Shown in pieces: positions 53,430-62,016 of a stretch of 62,866 bases of DNA. A program made the translations under genes and the position numbers. The stretch comes from Lachnospiraceae bacterium JC7. GTDB taxonomy: Bacteria > Bacillota > Clostridia > Lachnospirales > Lachnospiraceae. The notes beneath the pieces were generated by a model. It made no database searches and was not told where the DNA came from. It saw only the letters and a list, made by a program, of their open reading frames with translations. The stretch is from assembly GCA_000513555.1 (NCBI GenBank), contig ALYD01000017.1, positions 1-62,866 on the forward strand. Reading direction: 5' to 3'. Every line of letters starts with the position of its first letter. Position 1 is the first letter of the stretch.

Positions 53430-54218
53430 ATGCCGGGTGTGGATATTCAAAATATATCGTTTTCCTACGATGGGTGCAGCAGAGTACTGGAAAAAATAGA
53501 TCTTCATATCGATGAGGGAGAATTTGTATGCATCCTGGGTCAGTCCGGTTGCGGAAAGAGTACATTGCTAAGACTCATCGCAGGATTGGAGAAATGCTCC
53601 TCCGGGCAGATAATAGTGGATGGCAAGGCCATCGAAGGTGCAGGTCTTGAAAGAGGAGTGGTATTTCAGGATTATGGGCTGTTTCCGTGGATGACTGCCG
53701 GTGCAAATATAGTTCTGGCTTTAAAGAAAAAGTTCCCGGCATTAAGCAAAACAGAACTTAAGGACAGAACTTTGGAGCTTCTGAAATCTGTGGGACTGGA
53801 TGAATCGGTATATAACAAATATCCGAGGGAACTGTCGGGAGGAATGAAGCAGAGATGCGCCATAGCCATAGCCTTTGGCATTGACCCGCCTATCCTTCTG
53901 ATGGACGAGCCCTTTGGCGCTCTGGATGCTGTGACCCGTTCCATGCTTCAGGATATGGTGTCAGGGCTTTGGAGAGAGCAGATACAGAGAAAGACTATAT
54001 TCTTTGTTACACATGACGTGGATGAGGCATTGCTCCTTGCAAACAGAATCATAGTACTGGGCCAGTCACCAAGCAGTGTCATATGTGACCTGAGGATACC
54101 TGAGGATAAGAGGGTCTCAAGGGACAGATATTTTGAAGATGCGGAAGTGCTGAAACTGAGAAATGATCTGATTCGTTATATTCATGCAGATATAAGAAGA
54201 CACGTAAAGGAAATGTAG
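53430..54218 (+). CDS. ABC transporter ATP-binding protein, nitrate/sulfonate/taurine (NitT/TauT) type
   Basis: 262 residues: GQSGCGKST (Walker A, near 39), the Q loop VFQDYGLFPWMT, signature LSGGMKQRCAIAIAF, and Walker B ILLMDEPFGALD, then THDVDEALLLANRI. All motifs are intact. First gene of a three-gene importer. The 259-bp gap upstream holds the terminator of the previous unit and an AT-rich promoter region. Confidence 0.92.
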   Translation: MPGVDIQNISFSYDGCSRVLEKIDLHIDEGEFVCILGQSGCGKSTLLRLIAGLEKCSSGQIIVDGKAIEGAGLERGVVFQDYGLFPWMTAGANIVLALKKKFPALSKTELKDRTLELLKSVGLDESVYNKYPRELSGGMKQRCAIAIAFGIDPPILLMDEPFGALDAVTRSMLQDMVSGLWREQIQRKTIFFVTHDVDEALLLANRIIVLGQSPSSVICDLRIPEDKRVSRDRYFEDAEVLKLRNDLIRYIHADIRRHVKEM

Positions 54219-54233
54219 AATAGGGGGATTGAG

Positions 54234-55397
54234 ATGAAGAAAAGAATTATTTCAATGATGATTGCAGCAGCTATGTCTGTTGGGCTTGCTGCATGTGGAG
54301 CACCTAAGGCTCCTGAAGCAAATGAGAAGGCAGCGGCGTCTACAGAGGCAGCTGTAGTAAGCGAGACAGCAGCAGAGAAAGAAGAAGCCGGGACAGAAAA
54401 ATCGGCGGAAATGGCAGCTGAAGCGGAAAAGCCGGAGGTCAGGGATATACATTGGGCCAGAGCAAATTCCGGAAACATCCTTGTGACAGTGGCAAAGCAG
54501 CAGGGATATTTTGATGAGTATGGACTCAATATAATTGAAGATCCTGTGGAATCTGCGGGGGCAGCCCTTACGGCACTTCAGACAGAGCAGGTGGATGTGA
54601 CCTCAAATCAGGGGACCAACGGACCTCTGGGATATATAGGAAAGGGCTCTGATTTCACCATAGTCGGAGGCTACATGCTGAAGGGAATGTACATCGTAGG
54701 ACGTAAGGATAAGGACTACAAGGATGTCACAAGTCTCAAGGGAAGCAAATTTGCATACAACGGAATCCATCCTGTAACAGGTATCGCGCTTCTGGATGCT
54801 GGCATAGATCCGGCAAAGGATGTTGAGTGGCTTCCGTACACAACCAACAGTGACCGTCTTGCTGCCGTTATTGCGGGAGAGGCCGACTATGCGGTATTGA
54901 GCGGCGATCAGCTTCTGACTGTCGGTAATAATCCGGACATTGAAATAAAGGCATGGCTGGATGACCTGGTTCCGAATTACGGATGCTGCCGTATGAATAT
55001 GAACACTTCCTTCGTAAAGAAGAATCCGGTTGCAACAAAGCTTCTTCTCAAGGCCCTTATCCGTGCAGAGCAGTGGTACCTTGCCCATATGGATGAGTGC
55101 GTAAAGATTCTTGCAAAGGAAATCGATGCTGATGAAGAGTATGTGGCAGCTTATCTTCTGAATGAGAATTATATTTCAAGTGTCGATCCTTGTAAGAAGG
55201 CCGTTCTCAAGACATGGGACGCCATGATAAAGATGGGCCTCATTGATGAAGCGGAAGCCGCAAAGATAAACATAGAGGATCATATCAACACTGAGATATA
55301 CAAAGAGGCTCTCGATGAGTGTATAGCAGAATACTACGATGAAGATCCGGCATTCTACGACGGAAGAGTGGAATTCTTTAAAGAGAACAATGCGTAA
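54234..55397 (+). CDS. ABC transporter substrate-binding lipoprotein, NitT/TauT (SsuA/NMT1-like) type
   Basis: 387 residues, lipoprotein signal with Cys21 (GLAAC), Ala/Glu-rich linker to about 60, then the SsuA/NMT1-like fold (VAKQQGYFDEYGLNI; TALQTEQVDVTSNQGTN; LDAGIDPAKDVEWLPY). The ligand of this family is usually a sulfonate, pyrimidine precursor or other small anion. The enolase-superfamily dehydratase that follows points to a carboxylated sugar here (inference). Confidence 0.9.
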   Translation: MKKRIISMMIAAAMSVGLAACGAPKAPEANEKAAASTEAAVVSETAAEKEEAGTEKSAEMAAEAEKPEVRDIHWARANSGNILVTVAKQQGYFDEYGLNIIEDPVESAGAALTALQTEQVDVTSNQGTNGPLGYIGKGSDFTIVGGYMLKGMYIVGRKDKDYKDVTSLKGSKFAYNGIHPVTGIALLDAGIDPAKDVEWLPYTTNSDRLAAVIAGEADYAVLSGDQLLTVGNNPDIEIKAWLDDLVPNYGCCRMNMNTSFVKKNPVATKLLLKALIRAEQWYLAHMDECVKILAKEIDADEEYVAAYLLNENYISSVDPCKKAVLKTWDAMIKMGLIDEAEAAKINIEDHINTEIYKEALDECIAEYYDEDPAFYDGRVEFFKENNA

Positions 55398-55416
55398 TTA
55401 AATGATTTAAGGAAAT

Positions 55417-56181
55417 ATGAAAAACATCTTGCATTTTATAAAGACCTATTGGATCACCATTTGCATTTATCTGCTAATGTTTCTGGGCTATAAGCATATC
55501 GCAGACACCGGTATGTTCGGCGGATTTCTGTTTCCCAAGGTGGAGAAGATAGCTTCTGCCACAACAGAAAATGTAGGGACTCTGTTCCTTAATATGTTCT
55601 ATTCCTTCCAGCTTATGATACCCGCCATACTGATTTCTGTGGTGATTGCTATCTCGGCGGGAACGGTTCTCGGAATGAATCCGAAGGTGCGTAAGGTCGT
55701 ATATCCTGTAGTGTATTCCATAAGTGTCATACCATCTATTCTGATGTCTCCTTTCGCGCTTCTGCTTGCTCCGTCCTTTCGTACCGCCTCGCTTTTTCTG
55801 GTGGTCTACAATACGGTGTGGGCAACACTTTTTGCGACCATAAACGGCATCATGACTATAGATAAGGTGTATCTCGATAAGGCTAAAACCCTAGAACTCA
55901 ACTGGTTCGAAAAGCTGTTTATGGTCATAATGCCGGCGGCTATGCCATCTATCCTGTCAGGATTTATCACATCACTGAGAGGCTCCTTTGTGGTTCTGGT
56001 CTATGCGGAAATGTATGGAGCAAAATACGGTATGGGCTTCTATGTAAAAAAATATGCCGAGTACGGACTGTATGACAGAGCATGGAGCGGATTCATCTTT
56101 ATGGTCATAGTACTTGTGGTGGTAATGCAGATTTTTGAACGTATAAAAAATCATATGCTTCGCTGGACACTTAATAACTGA
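55417..56181 (+). CDS. ABC transporter permease, NitT/TauT type
   Basis: 254 residues, six membrane helices. The EAA-loop region is recognisable (KAKTLELNWFEKLFMVIMPAAMPSILSGF). AAGGA precedes ATG 55417, 19 bp after the receptor gene. It completes the importer with the two upstream genes. Confidence 0.92.
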   Translation: MKNILHFIKTYWITICIYLLMFLGYKHIADTGMFGGFLFPKVEKIASATTENVGTLFLNMFYSFQLMIPAILISVVIAISAGTVLGMNPKVRKVVYPVVYSISVIPSILMSPFALLLAPSFRTASLFLVVYNTVWATLFATINGIMTIDKVYLDKAKTLELNWFEKLFMVIMPAAMPSILSGFITSLRGSFVVLVYAEMYGAKYGMGFYVKKYAEYGLYDRAWSGFIFMVIVLVVVMQIFERIKNHMLRWTLNN

Positions 56182-56331
56182 TTATAAATGGAGTATGGAA
56201 GTTAAAAGATATAGAGTGAGGGTAATGCCGGAGAAACAGGTGCTTCGTGGCAGTGTACGAAAGAACCTGCCATGAGGCACTGTCTCTTCGGGAGTGGACT
56301 AACCGGGATGAAAGGAAAAGGTGACGGTAAT

Positions 56332-57516
56332 ATGAAGATTACAAAAGTAGACATTATGCTGGTGGATACAAAGCCTGCTGACGGGAACAAGTGGACACCT
56401 GTGCTTTGCAGGGTATACACGGACGAGGGAATATACGGTGACGGAGAGGCTGCCATGTCCTATGGCGCCGGTTCAACAGGAGCCTATGGAACACTGATAG
56501 ATCTCTCCAAACGTATAATCGGAAAAGATCCCATGCAGACAGAACTTATCTGGGAGAACTTTTACAAGGAGACCTTCTGGGCACAGAACGGAGGACCGAT
56601 AATATTCTCTGCCATATCTGCAATTGACGTTGCTCTTTGGGATATAAAGGGAAAGTTTTTCAATGTTCCTGTCTATCAGCTTCTGGGTGGAAAGGTAAGG
56701 GACAAAATGCGCTGCTATGCCAGCCAGCTTCAGTTCGGATGGAGTGATCACAAGGAAAAGGCTGTCACCAACGAGGACTATGTGAACAATGCAAAAAAGG
56801 CTCTCGCTGAAGGCTATGATGTCATAAAGATCGATTTCTTCACCTTCAAGAAGAATGGTGAAAGATTTAATCATGAAAATACAACAAGGCTCCTTTCCTC
56901 CGAATATCTTGATCTGGTCATAGGCCGTCTTGCGGCTGTCAGGGAGGCTGTGGGACCGAAGGTGGATATCATTATGGAAAATCATTCCAACATGGATGCA
57001 CAGTCTGCTGTACAGATGGGACGTCTCGCCCAGCAATACGGTATATTCTGTTATGAAGAGCCATGTACCCCTACTCCCAAGATGAACAAGTACGTGAGTG
57101 ACAGGCTGGAAATGCCTATAGCTCAGGGAGAACGCATATATACACGATGGGGATATGCACCTTACTTTGAGGATGGTTCCATACAGATGATACAGCCGGA
57201 TATAGGAAATTGCGGTGGCATCACAGAGACAAAGAAGGTATGTGATTTCGCACATATTTATGATGTGGGAGTTCAGGTGCATGTATGCTCCAGCCCGATT
57301 CTTACTGCGGCTTCCCTTCAGATAGAGACTGCAATTCCGAATTTTACCATTCATGAGCATCACGTATATAACAGGTATGATTACAACAGAAGACTCTGCA
57401 AGTACGACTATCAGCCGGTGGATGGTTTCTTTACCTGTCCCGAGCTTCCCGGCATCGGAAACGAGATCAGCGACTGGGCCTTCGAACACGCAACTCTGAA
57501 GACAACCGTTGAGTGA
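56332..57516 (+). CDS. Enolase-superfamily (mandelate racemase group) sugar-acid dehydratase
   Basis: 394 residues from ATG 56332 (MKITKVDIMLVDTKP), behind AAAGGTGA; the frame from 56272 is open but its start lies in untranslated-looking DNA. Blocks: FSAISAIDVALWDIKGK, VIKIDFF, IIMENHSNMDA, CYEEP, QGERIY and HVCSSPILTAASLQIETAIPNF. The pattern resembles galactonate- or other aldonate-dehydratase subgroups, distinct from the ManD-like enzyme at 609. It is in operon order with the ABC importer, 150 bp downstream. Confidence 0.85.
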   Translation: MKITKVDIMLVDTKPADGNKWTPVLCRVYTDEGIYGDGEAAMSYGAGSTGAYGTLIDLSKRIIGKDPMQTELIWENFYKETFWAQNGGPIIFSAISAIDVALWDIKGKFFNVPVYQLLGGKVRDKMRCYASQLQFGWSDHKEKAVTNEDYVNNAKKALAEGYDVIKIDFFTFKKNGERFNHENTTRLLSSEYLDLVIGRLAAVREAVGPKVDIIMENHSNMDAQSAVQMGRLAQQYGIFCYEEPCTPTPKMNKYVSDRLEMPIAQGERIYTRWGYAPYFEDGSIQMIQPDIGNCGGITETKKVCDFAHIYDVGVQVHVCSSPILTAASLQIETAIPNFTIHEHHVYNRYDYNRRLCKYDYQPVDGFFTCPELPGIGNEISDWAFEHATLKTTVE

Positions 57517-57538
57517 TGATGTGAAATTGAATTTGTTC

Positions 57539-57567
57539 TTGACATCAAAATACCATTTCTGTATAAT
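57539..57567 (+). promoter_or_regulatory. Promoter of tRNA-Gly(GCC) copy B
   Basis: TTGACA (57539-57544) and TATAAT (57562-57567) are both consensus and exactly 17 bp apart. The tRNA begins 35 bp downstream. Confidence 0.88.
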
Positions 57568-57602
57568 TCTGTTTGTTCGCAAGAAAGCGATGAACAGAAT
57601 AT

Positions 57603-57674
57603 GCGCGAGTAGTAGAGTGGTACTACGTCGCCTTGCCAAGGCGAAGATCGCGGGTTCGATCCCCGTCTCGCGCT
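57603..57674 (+). tRNA. tRNA-Gly (anticodon GCC), copy B
   Basis: Identical over 72 bp to copy A at 25434-25505. GCGCGAG/CTCGCGC acceptor, CGCCT-TGCCA-AGGCG anticodon arm, no encoded CCA. It has its own strong promoter and is followed by the expanded cassette array. Confidence 0.96.
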
Positions 57675-57980
57675 TCTCAGCTCCCAGAGGAAATCCTCTG
57701 GGAGCTTTCGCGTTCGACAGGGATCGAACCCAAGGGTTCGTCTCGCCTGCCGGCTCGGTCGGCGCTAAGCGCATGCCAAAGGGCATGCAGCGCCCCCGTC
57801 TCGCGCTTCTCAAGAGCCTCAGGAAAAATCCTGAGGCTCTTTTCGCGTCTCAACGAGGATCGAACCCAAGGGTTCGTCTCGCCTCCGGCTCGGTCGGCGC
57901 TAAGCGCATGCCAAAGGGCATGCAGCGCCCCCTTACTCGCGCTTCTCAGCTCCCAGAGGAAATCCTCTGGGAGCTTTTGC
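57675..57980 (+). repeat. tRNA-linked cassette array B: two palindromic units between three terminators
   Basis: Three 28-base terminator palindromes start at 57679, 57813 and 57948, a period of 134-135 bp. The first and third are the same sequence (AGCTCCCAGAGG type); the middle one is different (AGAGCCTCAGG type). Between them lie two copies of a unit with an inverted tRNA-like T arm (GGATCGAACCC), the hairpin CGAACCC/GGGTTCG, a long stem with loop AAAG, and the tRNA 3' sequence CTCGCGCTTCTC. Copy A has one unit. The long minus-strand frame crossing this tRNA is spurious. The rest of the gap to 58126 shows nothing clear. Confidence 0.88.
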
Positions 57981-58126
57981 GTGTCTCTCATCATGGCTCA
58001 CTTTGTGGGCTTTATTTTTGTATTGCGAAAAATTACAATATAAATAAGTCGAAGGTTGCATGTGAAATGGAATGACAACTTCAGATTTATCAAAAGCAGC
58101 ACATACATATAAAGAGGCATAAGTTA

Positions 58127-59938
58127 ATGAAAAGTAATCTTACAGACTATAGACTTCTGACAAGACAGTTTTTCCGACTGCTTCCGTATCAGATTTTACT
58201 CATAGTTCTTTCTTCGATTAATGATATCCTCTCCGGACTGTTTGCAAGTAATTACATTGGAACAGACGCCATGAGCGCACTTGGATTATATTCTCCTTTT
58301 GACACATTTTTAATCGCAATAAGCCTGATGTTTGTCATCGGATCTCAGATTATTTGCGGCAAATTCATGGGAAGAAATGAAATTGAAGAAACCAAGAAGA
58401 TCTTTACTGTTGATATCCTGATAACGACTGCATTATCAATCCTGACGATCATTTTTCTTTTGTCTGCAGTCCTGTTTGATATGGGCAGGTTTCTGACACC
58501 CGATGTGGCCGTGCAACAAGCGTTGAATCGATACATTCCCGGCATAGTCATTGGCATTTTCCCATATCTTATGAGCCAGCAGTTTACTGCGTTCCTGTGT
58601 CTTGAAAACAAAGCCAAGTACACAACAGTTGCAAGTGTGGTTTTTCTGTTCGTCAGCCTTTCATTATATTATTTGTTTGTGGCTGTATTCAGGCTGGGGG
58701 AATTTGGCCTTGGACTGGCGCCCTCTATAGGTATGTGGATTTTTCTGCTGATTGAACTGAAGCCTTATGTCTTTGGAAAAACCCTTTATAAGATCAATTT
58801 CACAGGTTTAAAGCTTCGTGATGCATGGCAGATCATAAAAACCGGTTTCCCAAGTGCGGTGATCGATGGATATCAGGCGGTGCTCGGTTTTATTCTGAAC
58901 TCGCTTATCGTAATGTATGTCGGGTCAGTTGGATTGTCTGCATTTGCGGCAACCCAGGTGGTAATGCTTATAGTCGGAACAATTCCCTTTGGAATGATAC
59001 AGGTAGCCCGTATGTTGATGAGTGTCAGCATCGGTGAGGAAGATAGAAAAACTCTTGTTGATGTAATGCGTGTGGGACTGTTTCGCTGCATACCGCTGGT
59101 TTCCTTCATTTCGGTGTTTATGATAATGCTGGCTGTACCTCTGACCCGGCTGTTTTATCGCGATCAGTCCGATCCGGTCTTTGATTTGACAGTTATGGGT
59201 TTTCGCATCCTTCCCCTGCTTCTTCCATTGAGCGTTTTTCGTATGCAATTCTCCTGTTATGCGCAGACCTCCGGAAAAGATGTATTGAGTCATATTCTGG
59301 CATTGCTGGAGGGAGTTGTATGTGTGGCATTTTTTTCTGCGATTCTGATTAAGCCTATGGGAATGAGCGGTGTGTACTGGGCCTATCCCCTTAACGGTAT
59401 CGTCTGTGTAATTGTGATCGTGCTTTATTCACTTATTATTCGCAAAAAATTCCCGGGAAATCTGGAGCAGCTCATGGTCGTTCCCGATGATTTCGGTGTC
59501 ACAGAGGACGCGCGGATAGATATTACCGTGCGAAGCATAGACGAAGTTGTCATGGTCTCTCAGCAGGTTACTGATTTCTGTCGAAAACGGGGAATTGACA
59601 AGAGGACCTCTTTTTTCTCAGGACTGTTTTTGGAAGAAATGGCGGCAAATGTCGTTAAACATGGATTCACAAAGGATCGAAAAAACCATTCTGTTGACAT
59701 CCGAATTGTCAATAAGAACGACGAGGTGATTCTGAGAATCAAGGATGACTGTATCCCGTTTGATCCGCTGGAACGACTGGAATTCCTTGATCCTTCTGAT
59801 TGTACGAAAGGTGTGGGTATACGTCTTGTACATAATATGGCAGAGAGCTTCGAATACCAGAATATACTGGGACTGAATGTGCTGACGATCCATATCAATG
59901 TAAATAAAGAACATTCAAGGAGGAATTCATCACAATGA
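58127..59938 (+). CDS. MATE-type membrane transporter fused to a HATPase (anti-sigma kinase-like) domain
   Basis: 603 residues. The first about 450 form some 12 helices of the MATE/MatE flippase class (SALGLYSPFDTFLIAISLMFVIGSQ; MGMSGVYWAYPLNGIVC). From about 475 a cytoplasmic domain resembles RsbW/SpoIIAB HATPases: N box EEMAANVVKHGF near 502, IKDDCIPFDP and KGVGIRLVHNMAESFEY. This couples a flippase-like channel to an ATP-binding or kinase-like module. The stop overlaps the following start (ATGA), so it is co-translated with the Mur-ligase-like gene. Confidence 0.85.
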   Translation: MKSNLTDYRLLTRQFFRLLPYQILLIVLSSINDILSGLFASNYIGTDAMSALGLYSPFDTFLIAISLMFVIGSQIICGKFMGRNEIEETKKIFTVDILITTALSILTIIFLLSAVLFDMGRFLTPDVAVQQALNRYIPGIVIGIFPYLMSQQFTAFLCLENKAKYTTVASVVFLFVSLSLYYLFVAVFRLGEFGLGLAPSIGMWIFLLIELKPYVFGKTLYKINFTGLKLRDAWQIIKTGFPSAVIDGYQAVLGFILNSLIVMYVGSVGLSAFAATQVVMLIVGTIPFGMIQVARMLMSVSIGEEDRKTLVDVMRVGLFRCIPLVSFISVFMIMLAVPLTRLFYRDQSDPVFDLTVMGFRILPLLLPLSVFRMQFSCYAQTSGKDVLSHILALLEGVVCVAFFSAILIKPMGMSGVYWAYPLNGIVCVIVIVLYSLIIRKKFPGNLEQLMVVPDDFGVTEDARIDITVRSIDEVVMVSQQVTDFCRKRGIDKRTSFFSGLFLEEMAANVVKHGFTKDRKNHSVDIRIVNKNDEVILRIKDDCIPFDPLERLEFLDPSDCTKGVGIRLVHNMAESFEYQNILGLNVLTIHINVNKEHSRRNSSQ

Positions 59939-61119
59939 TGGAGGGAGTGCCTTCTGTGTCTTTGCCAGACATCATCAAAAAGGCAAAAGAAATACGTAAA
60001 AAACAAAATCAGGCCGGGTGTGGCGGAACAGTACTTCCGGGAGAATACATTCTGCAAAAATGTCCGGATTTTCTTGAGAAAATAGGCGGGACTGTCAGGA
60101 CTATAATGGTTGGTGGCACAAATGGTAAAACCACAACTGCAAGCATGATTGTTCATATGCTCCGAGCAAAGGGATTCCGTGTATTTTCCAACAGGGAGGG
60201 GGCTAATAAAACTGAAGGCATCGCTACTGCATTCGGGCTCCATTGTAATCCGGAGGGGAAATTAGACTATGATTTTGCGGTAATTGAATGTGACGAGTTG
60301 TTTTTGCTTTCCATGACGAAGCTGTTGAGACCGGAAGTACTGGTGCTTACGAACCTGTATAAAGATCAGGTAGAAAGACTGATCAGTGTGGATCATACGG
60401 CGCAGGAGATCATCAGGGTGATTTCATCCTTGACCGACTGTACTCTGTGCCTTAATAGGGACATGAATTACTATGAGAGTTTTGCAGGGAGCTATCATGG
60501 AACAAAGCTGGTTTCATACCGACATTTATCTGAGCACGCCGTTGAGATCAATGGGGGTATCCATGAGATGATGGTAGATATTCCTATGAAATACAATCTT
60601 GAAAATGTTGCATCGGCTGCGTCTGCCATGTATGCTCTGGGCATGCTTGCCACAGATTGTTTCAGTTGTTTTTGCGATTATAAACTGCCATTCGGCCGTT
60701 GTGATAATATTGCGCTTCCGAAATCAGAAATCAAGGTTGTTCTCGCCAAGAATCAAATTGCCCTGGAACAGATTTGTGCTGAACTTGCCGAATCAATTTC
60801 AAGGAGCATCCTTGTGTTATATTATGATTATCAGCCGGATTTTGTATGGCTGGAAAATCTGAATCCTGAGGTATATCGTCAATTAAGTCATGCTGACAAG
60901 GTCTACATATTTGGAGAATATGCAGATGTTATGGAAAGGATCATCAGAAATAACTGTATTTGCAGATCGGTCCCCCAAATTTTGTCCAATGAGCAGATAG
61001 TACAGCTGTTAAAGTCGTCAGAGCAGACCATACTCGCCATTGTCGGCTATGAAGGGATGCTGCGACTCAATAAACTACTCGCCGCTGAAAACTATACTAA
61101 AGCATTCTGGGAAGAATGA
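59935..61119 (+). CDS. MurT-like Mur ligase family protein lacking the zinc-ribbon cysteines
   Basis: 394 residues. AAGGAGG lies 11 bases before ATG 59935; ATG 59938 is an alternative start. MVGGTNGKTTTASMIVHML is the Mur-ligase ATP site (about 56-74), VIECDE and LVLTNLYKDQVERL correspond to the MurT centre, YNLENVASAASAM follows, and the C-terminal part resembles DUF1727. MurT works with GatD to amidate lipid II. The four-cysteine ribbon of MurT is absent between about 170 and 210, and no GatD gene is adjacent. It may ligate a different substrate that the fused MATE protein moves (speculation). Confidence 0.78.
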   Translation: MMEGVPSVSLPDIIKKAKEIRKKQNQAGCGGTVLPGEYILQKCPDFLEKIGGTVRTIMVGGTNGKTTTASMIVHMLRAKGFRVFSNREGANKTEGIATAFGLHCNPEGKLDYDFAVIECDELFLLSMTKLLRPEVLVLTNLYKDQVERLISVDHTAQEIIRVISSLTDCTLCLNRDMNYYESFAGSYHGTKLVSYRHLSEHAVEINGGIHEMMVDIPMKYNLENVASAASAMYALGMLATDCFSCFCDYKLPFGRCDNIALPKSEIKVVLAKNQIALEQICAELAESISRSILVLYYDYQPDFVWLENLNPEVYRQLSHADKVYIFGEYADVMERIIRNNCICRSVPQILSNEQIVQLLKSSEQTILAIVGYEGMLRLNKLLAAENYTKAFWEE

Positions 61120-61167
61120 TACATTAGCATATTTAAACAAATCAGGATTTATAGGAGGAATATATAA

Positions 61168-61929
61168 GTGATCGGGGTTTACTTAAGTGGAACCGGGAAC
61201 ACGAAGCACTGTGTCGAGAAGTTGGTGCATCTGATGGATGATACGGCACTGTGCGTTCCATTAGAAGATGCGCAGATAAGATCATTATTGGAAAAAGAGG
61301 GTACAATCGTATTGGGGTATCCGACACAGTTTTCTAATGCGCCTTTCATGGTGCGTGATTTCATCAATAAAAATGATTCTCTATGGAAGGGAAAGAAGCT
61401 GTTTATAATCAATACAATGGGACTGTTCAGCGGCGACGGAACAGGATGTACTGCAAGACTTTTGAAGAAGCATGGTGCGGAAATTCTTGGTGGTATGCAA
61501 ATAAAGATGCCGGATTCCGTTTGCGACAGCAAGCTTTTGAAAAAGAGTGTTGAAGAGAACAGACAGATCGTAAAGAGCGCGGATGGGCGCATGGAAGAAG
61601 CTGCAAGGCAGATGAGAGAAGGCAGATATCCACAGGAAGGTCTGTCGTTTATAGCTCATATTAAGGGATTGTTTGGTCAGAGACTATGGTTCTATCGTAA
61701 AACGAAGGGGTACACGGATAAACTGAAAATCAGCGATTCGTGTATTGGCTGCGGTTTATGCAGCAAAGAGTGCCCGATGAACAATATCCAAATAAAAGAC
61801 AATCGGGCGACTCCCGGAAATAGCTGTACGATGTGCTACCGTTGTATTAGCTTATGTCCGCAAAAAGCCATTACTCTTTTGGGTGATACGGTGAAGGAAC
61901 AATGCCGGTATGAAAAGTATGCTCAATAA
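61168..61929 (+). CDS. EFR1-family flavodoxin-ferredoxin fusion
   Basis: 253 residues from GTG 61168, with AGGAGG upstream. An N-terminal flavodoxin-like domain (VYLSGTGNTKHCVEKL; INTMGLFSGDGTG) is followed by two [4Fe-4S] motifs, CIGCGLCSKECP (near 192) and CTMCYRCISLCP (near 221). It probably passes low-potential electrons to an unknown partner. It follows the MurT-like gene by 48 bp in the same direction and is probably co-transcribed with it. Confidence 0.9.
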   Translation: MIGVYLSGTGNTKHCVEKLVHLMDDTALCVPLEDAQIRSLLEKEGTIVLGYPTQFSNAPFMVRDFINKNDSLWKGKKLFIINTMGLFSGDGTGCTARLLKKHGAEILGGMQIKMPDSVCDSKLLKKSVEENRQIVKSADGRMEEAARQMREGRYPQEGLSFIAHIKGLFGQRLWFYRKTKGYTDKLKISDSCIGCGLCSKECPMNNIQIKDNRATPGNSCTMCYRCISLCPQKAITLLGDTVKEQCRYEKYAQ

Positions 61930-62016
61930 ATTCCGGTTTTTGTCGAAAGTGCTCAAATCGGCCGGAGTTATGCTCCGTTTAATAGTCCTGATATCTGCAA
62001 AATATGATGCGTATTC

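Noticed and set aside
56473..57813. 446-codon minus-strand frame spanning the dehydratase and tRNA-Gly copy B
   Set aside because: It is antisense to a real enzyme gene and then to a tRNA and its palindromic cassette, a familiar source of spurious annotations.
57675..57980. CRISPR-like array
   Set aside because: Only two units of about 134 bp made of terminators and hairpins; no short repeats with unique spacers and no cas genes.
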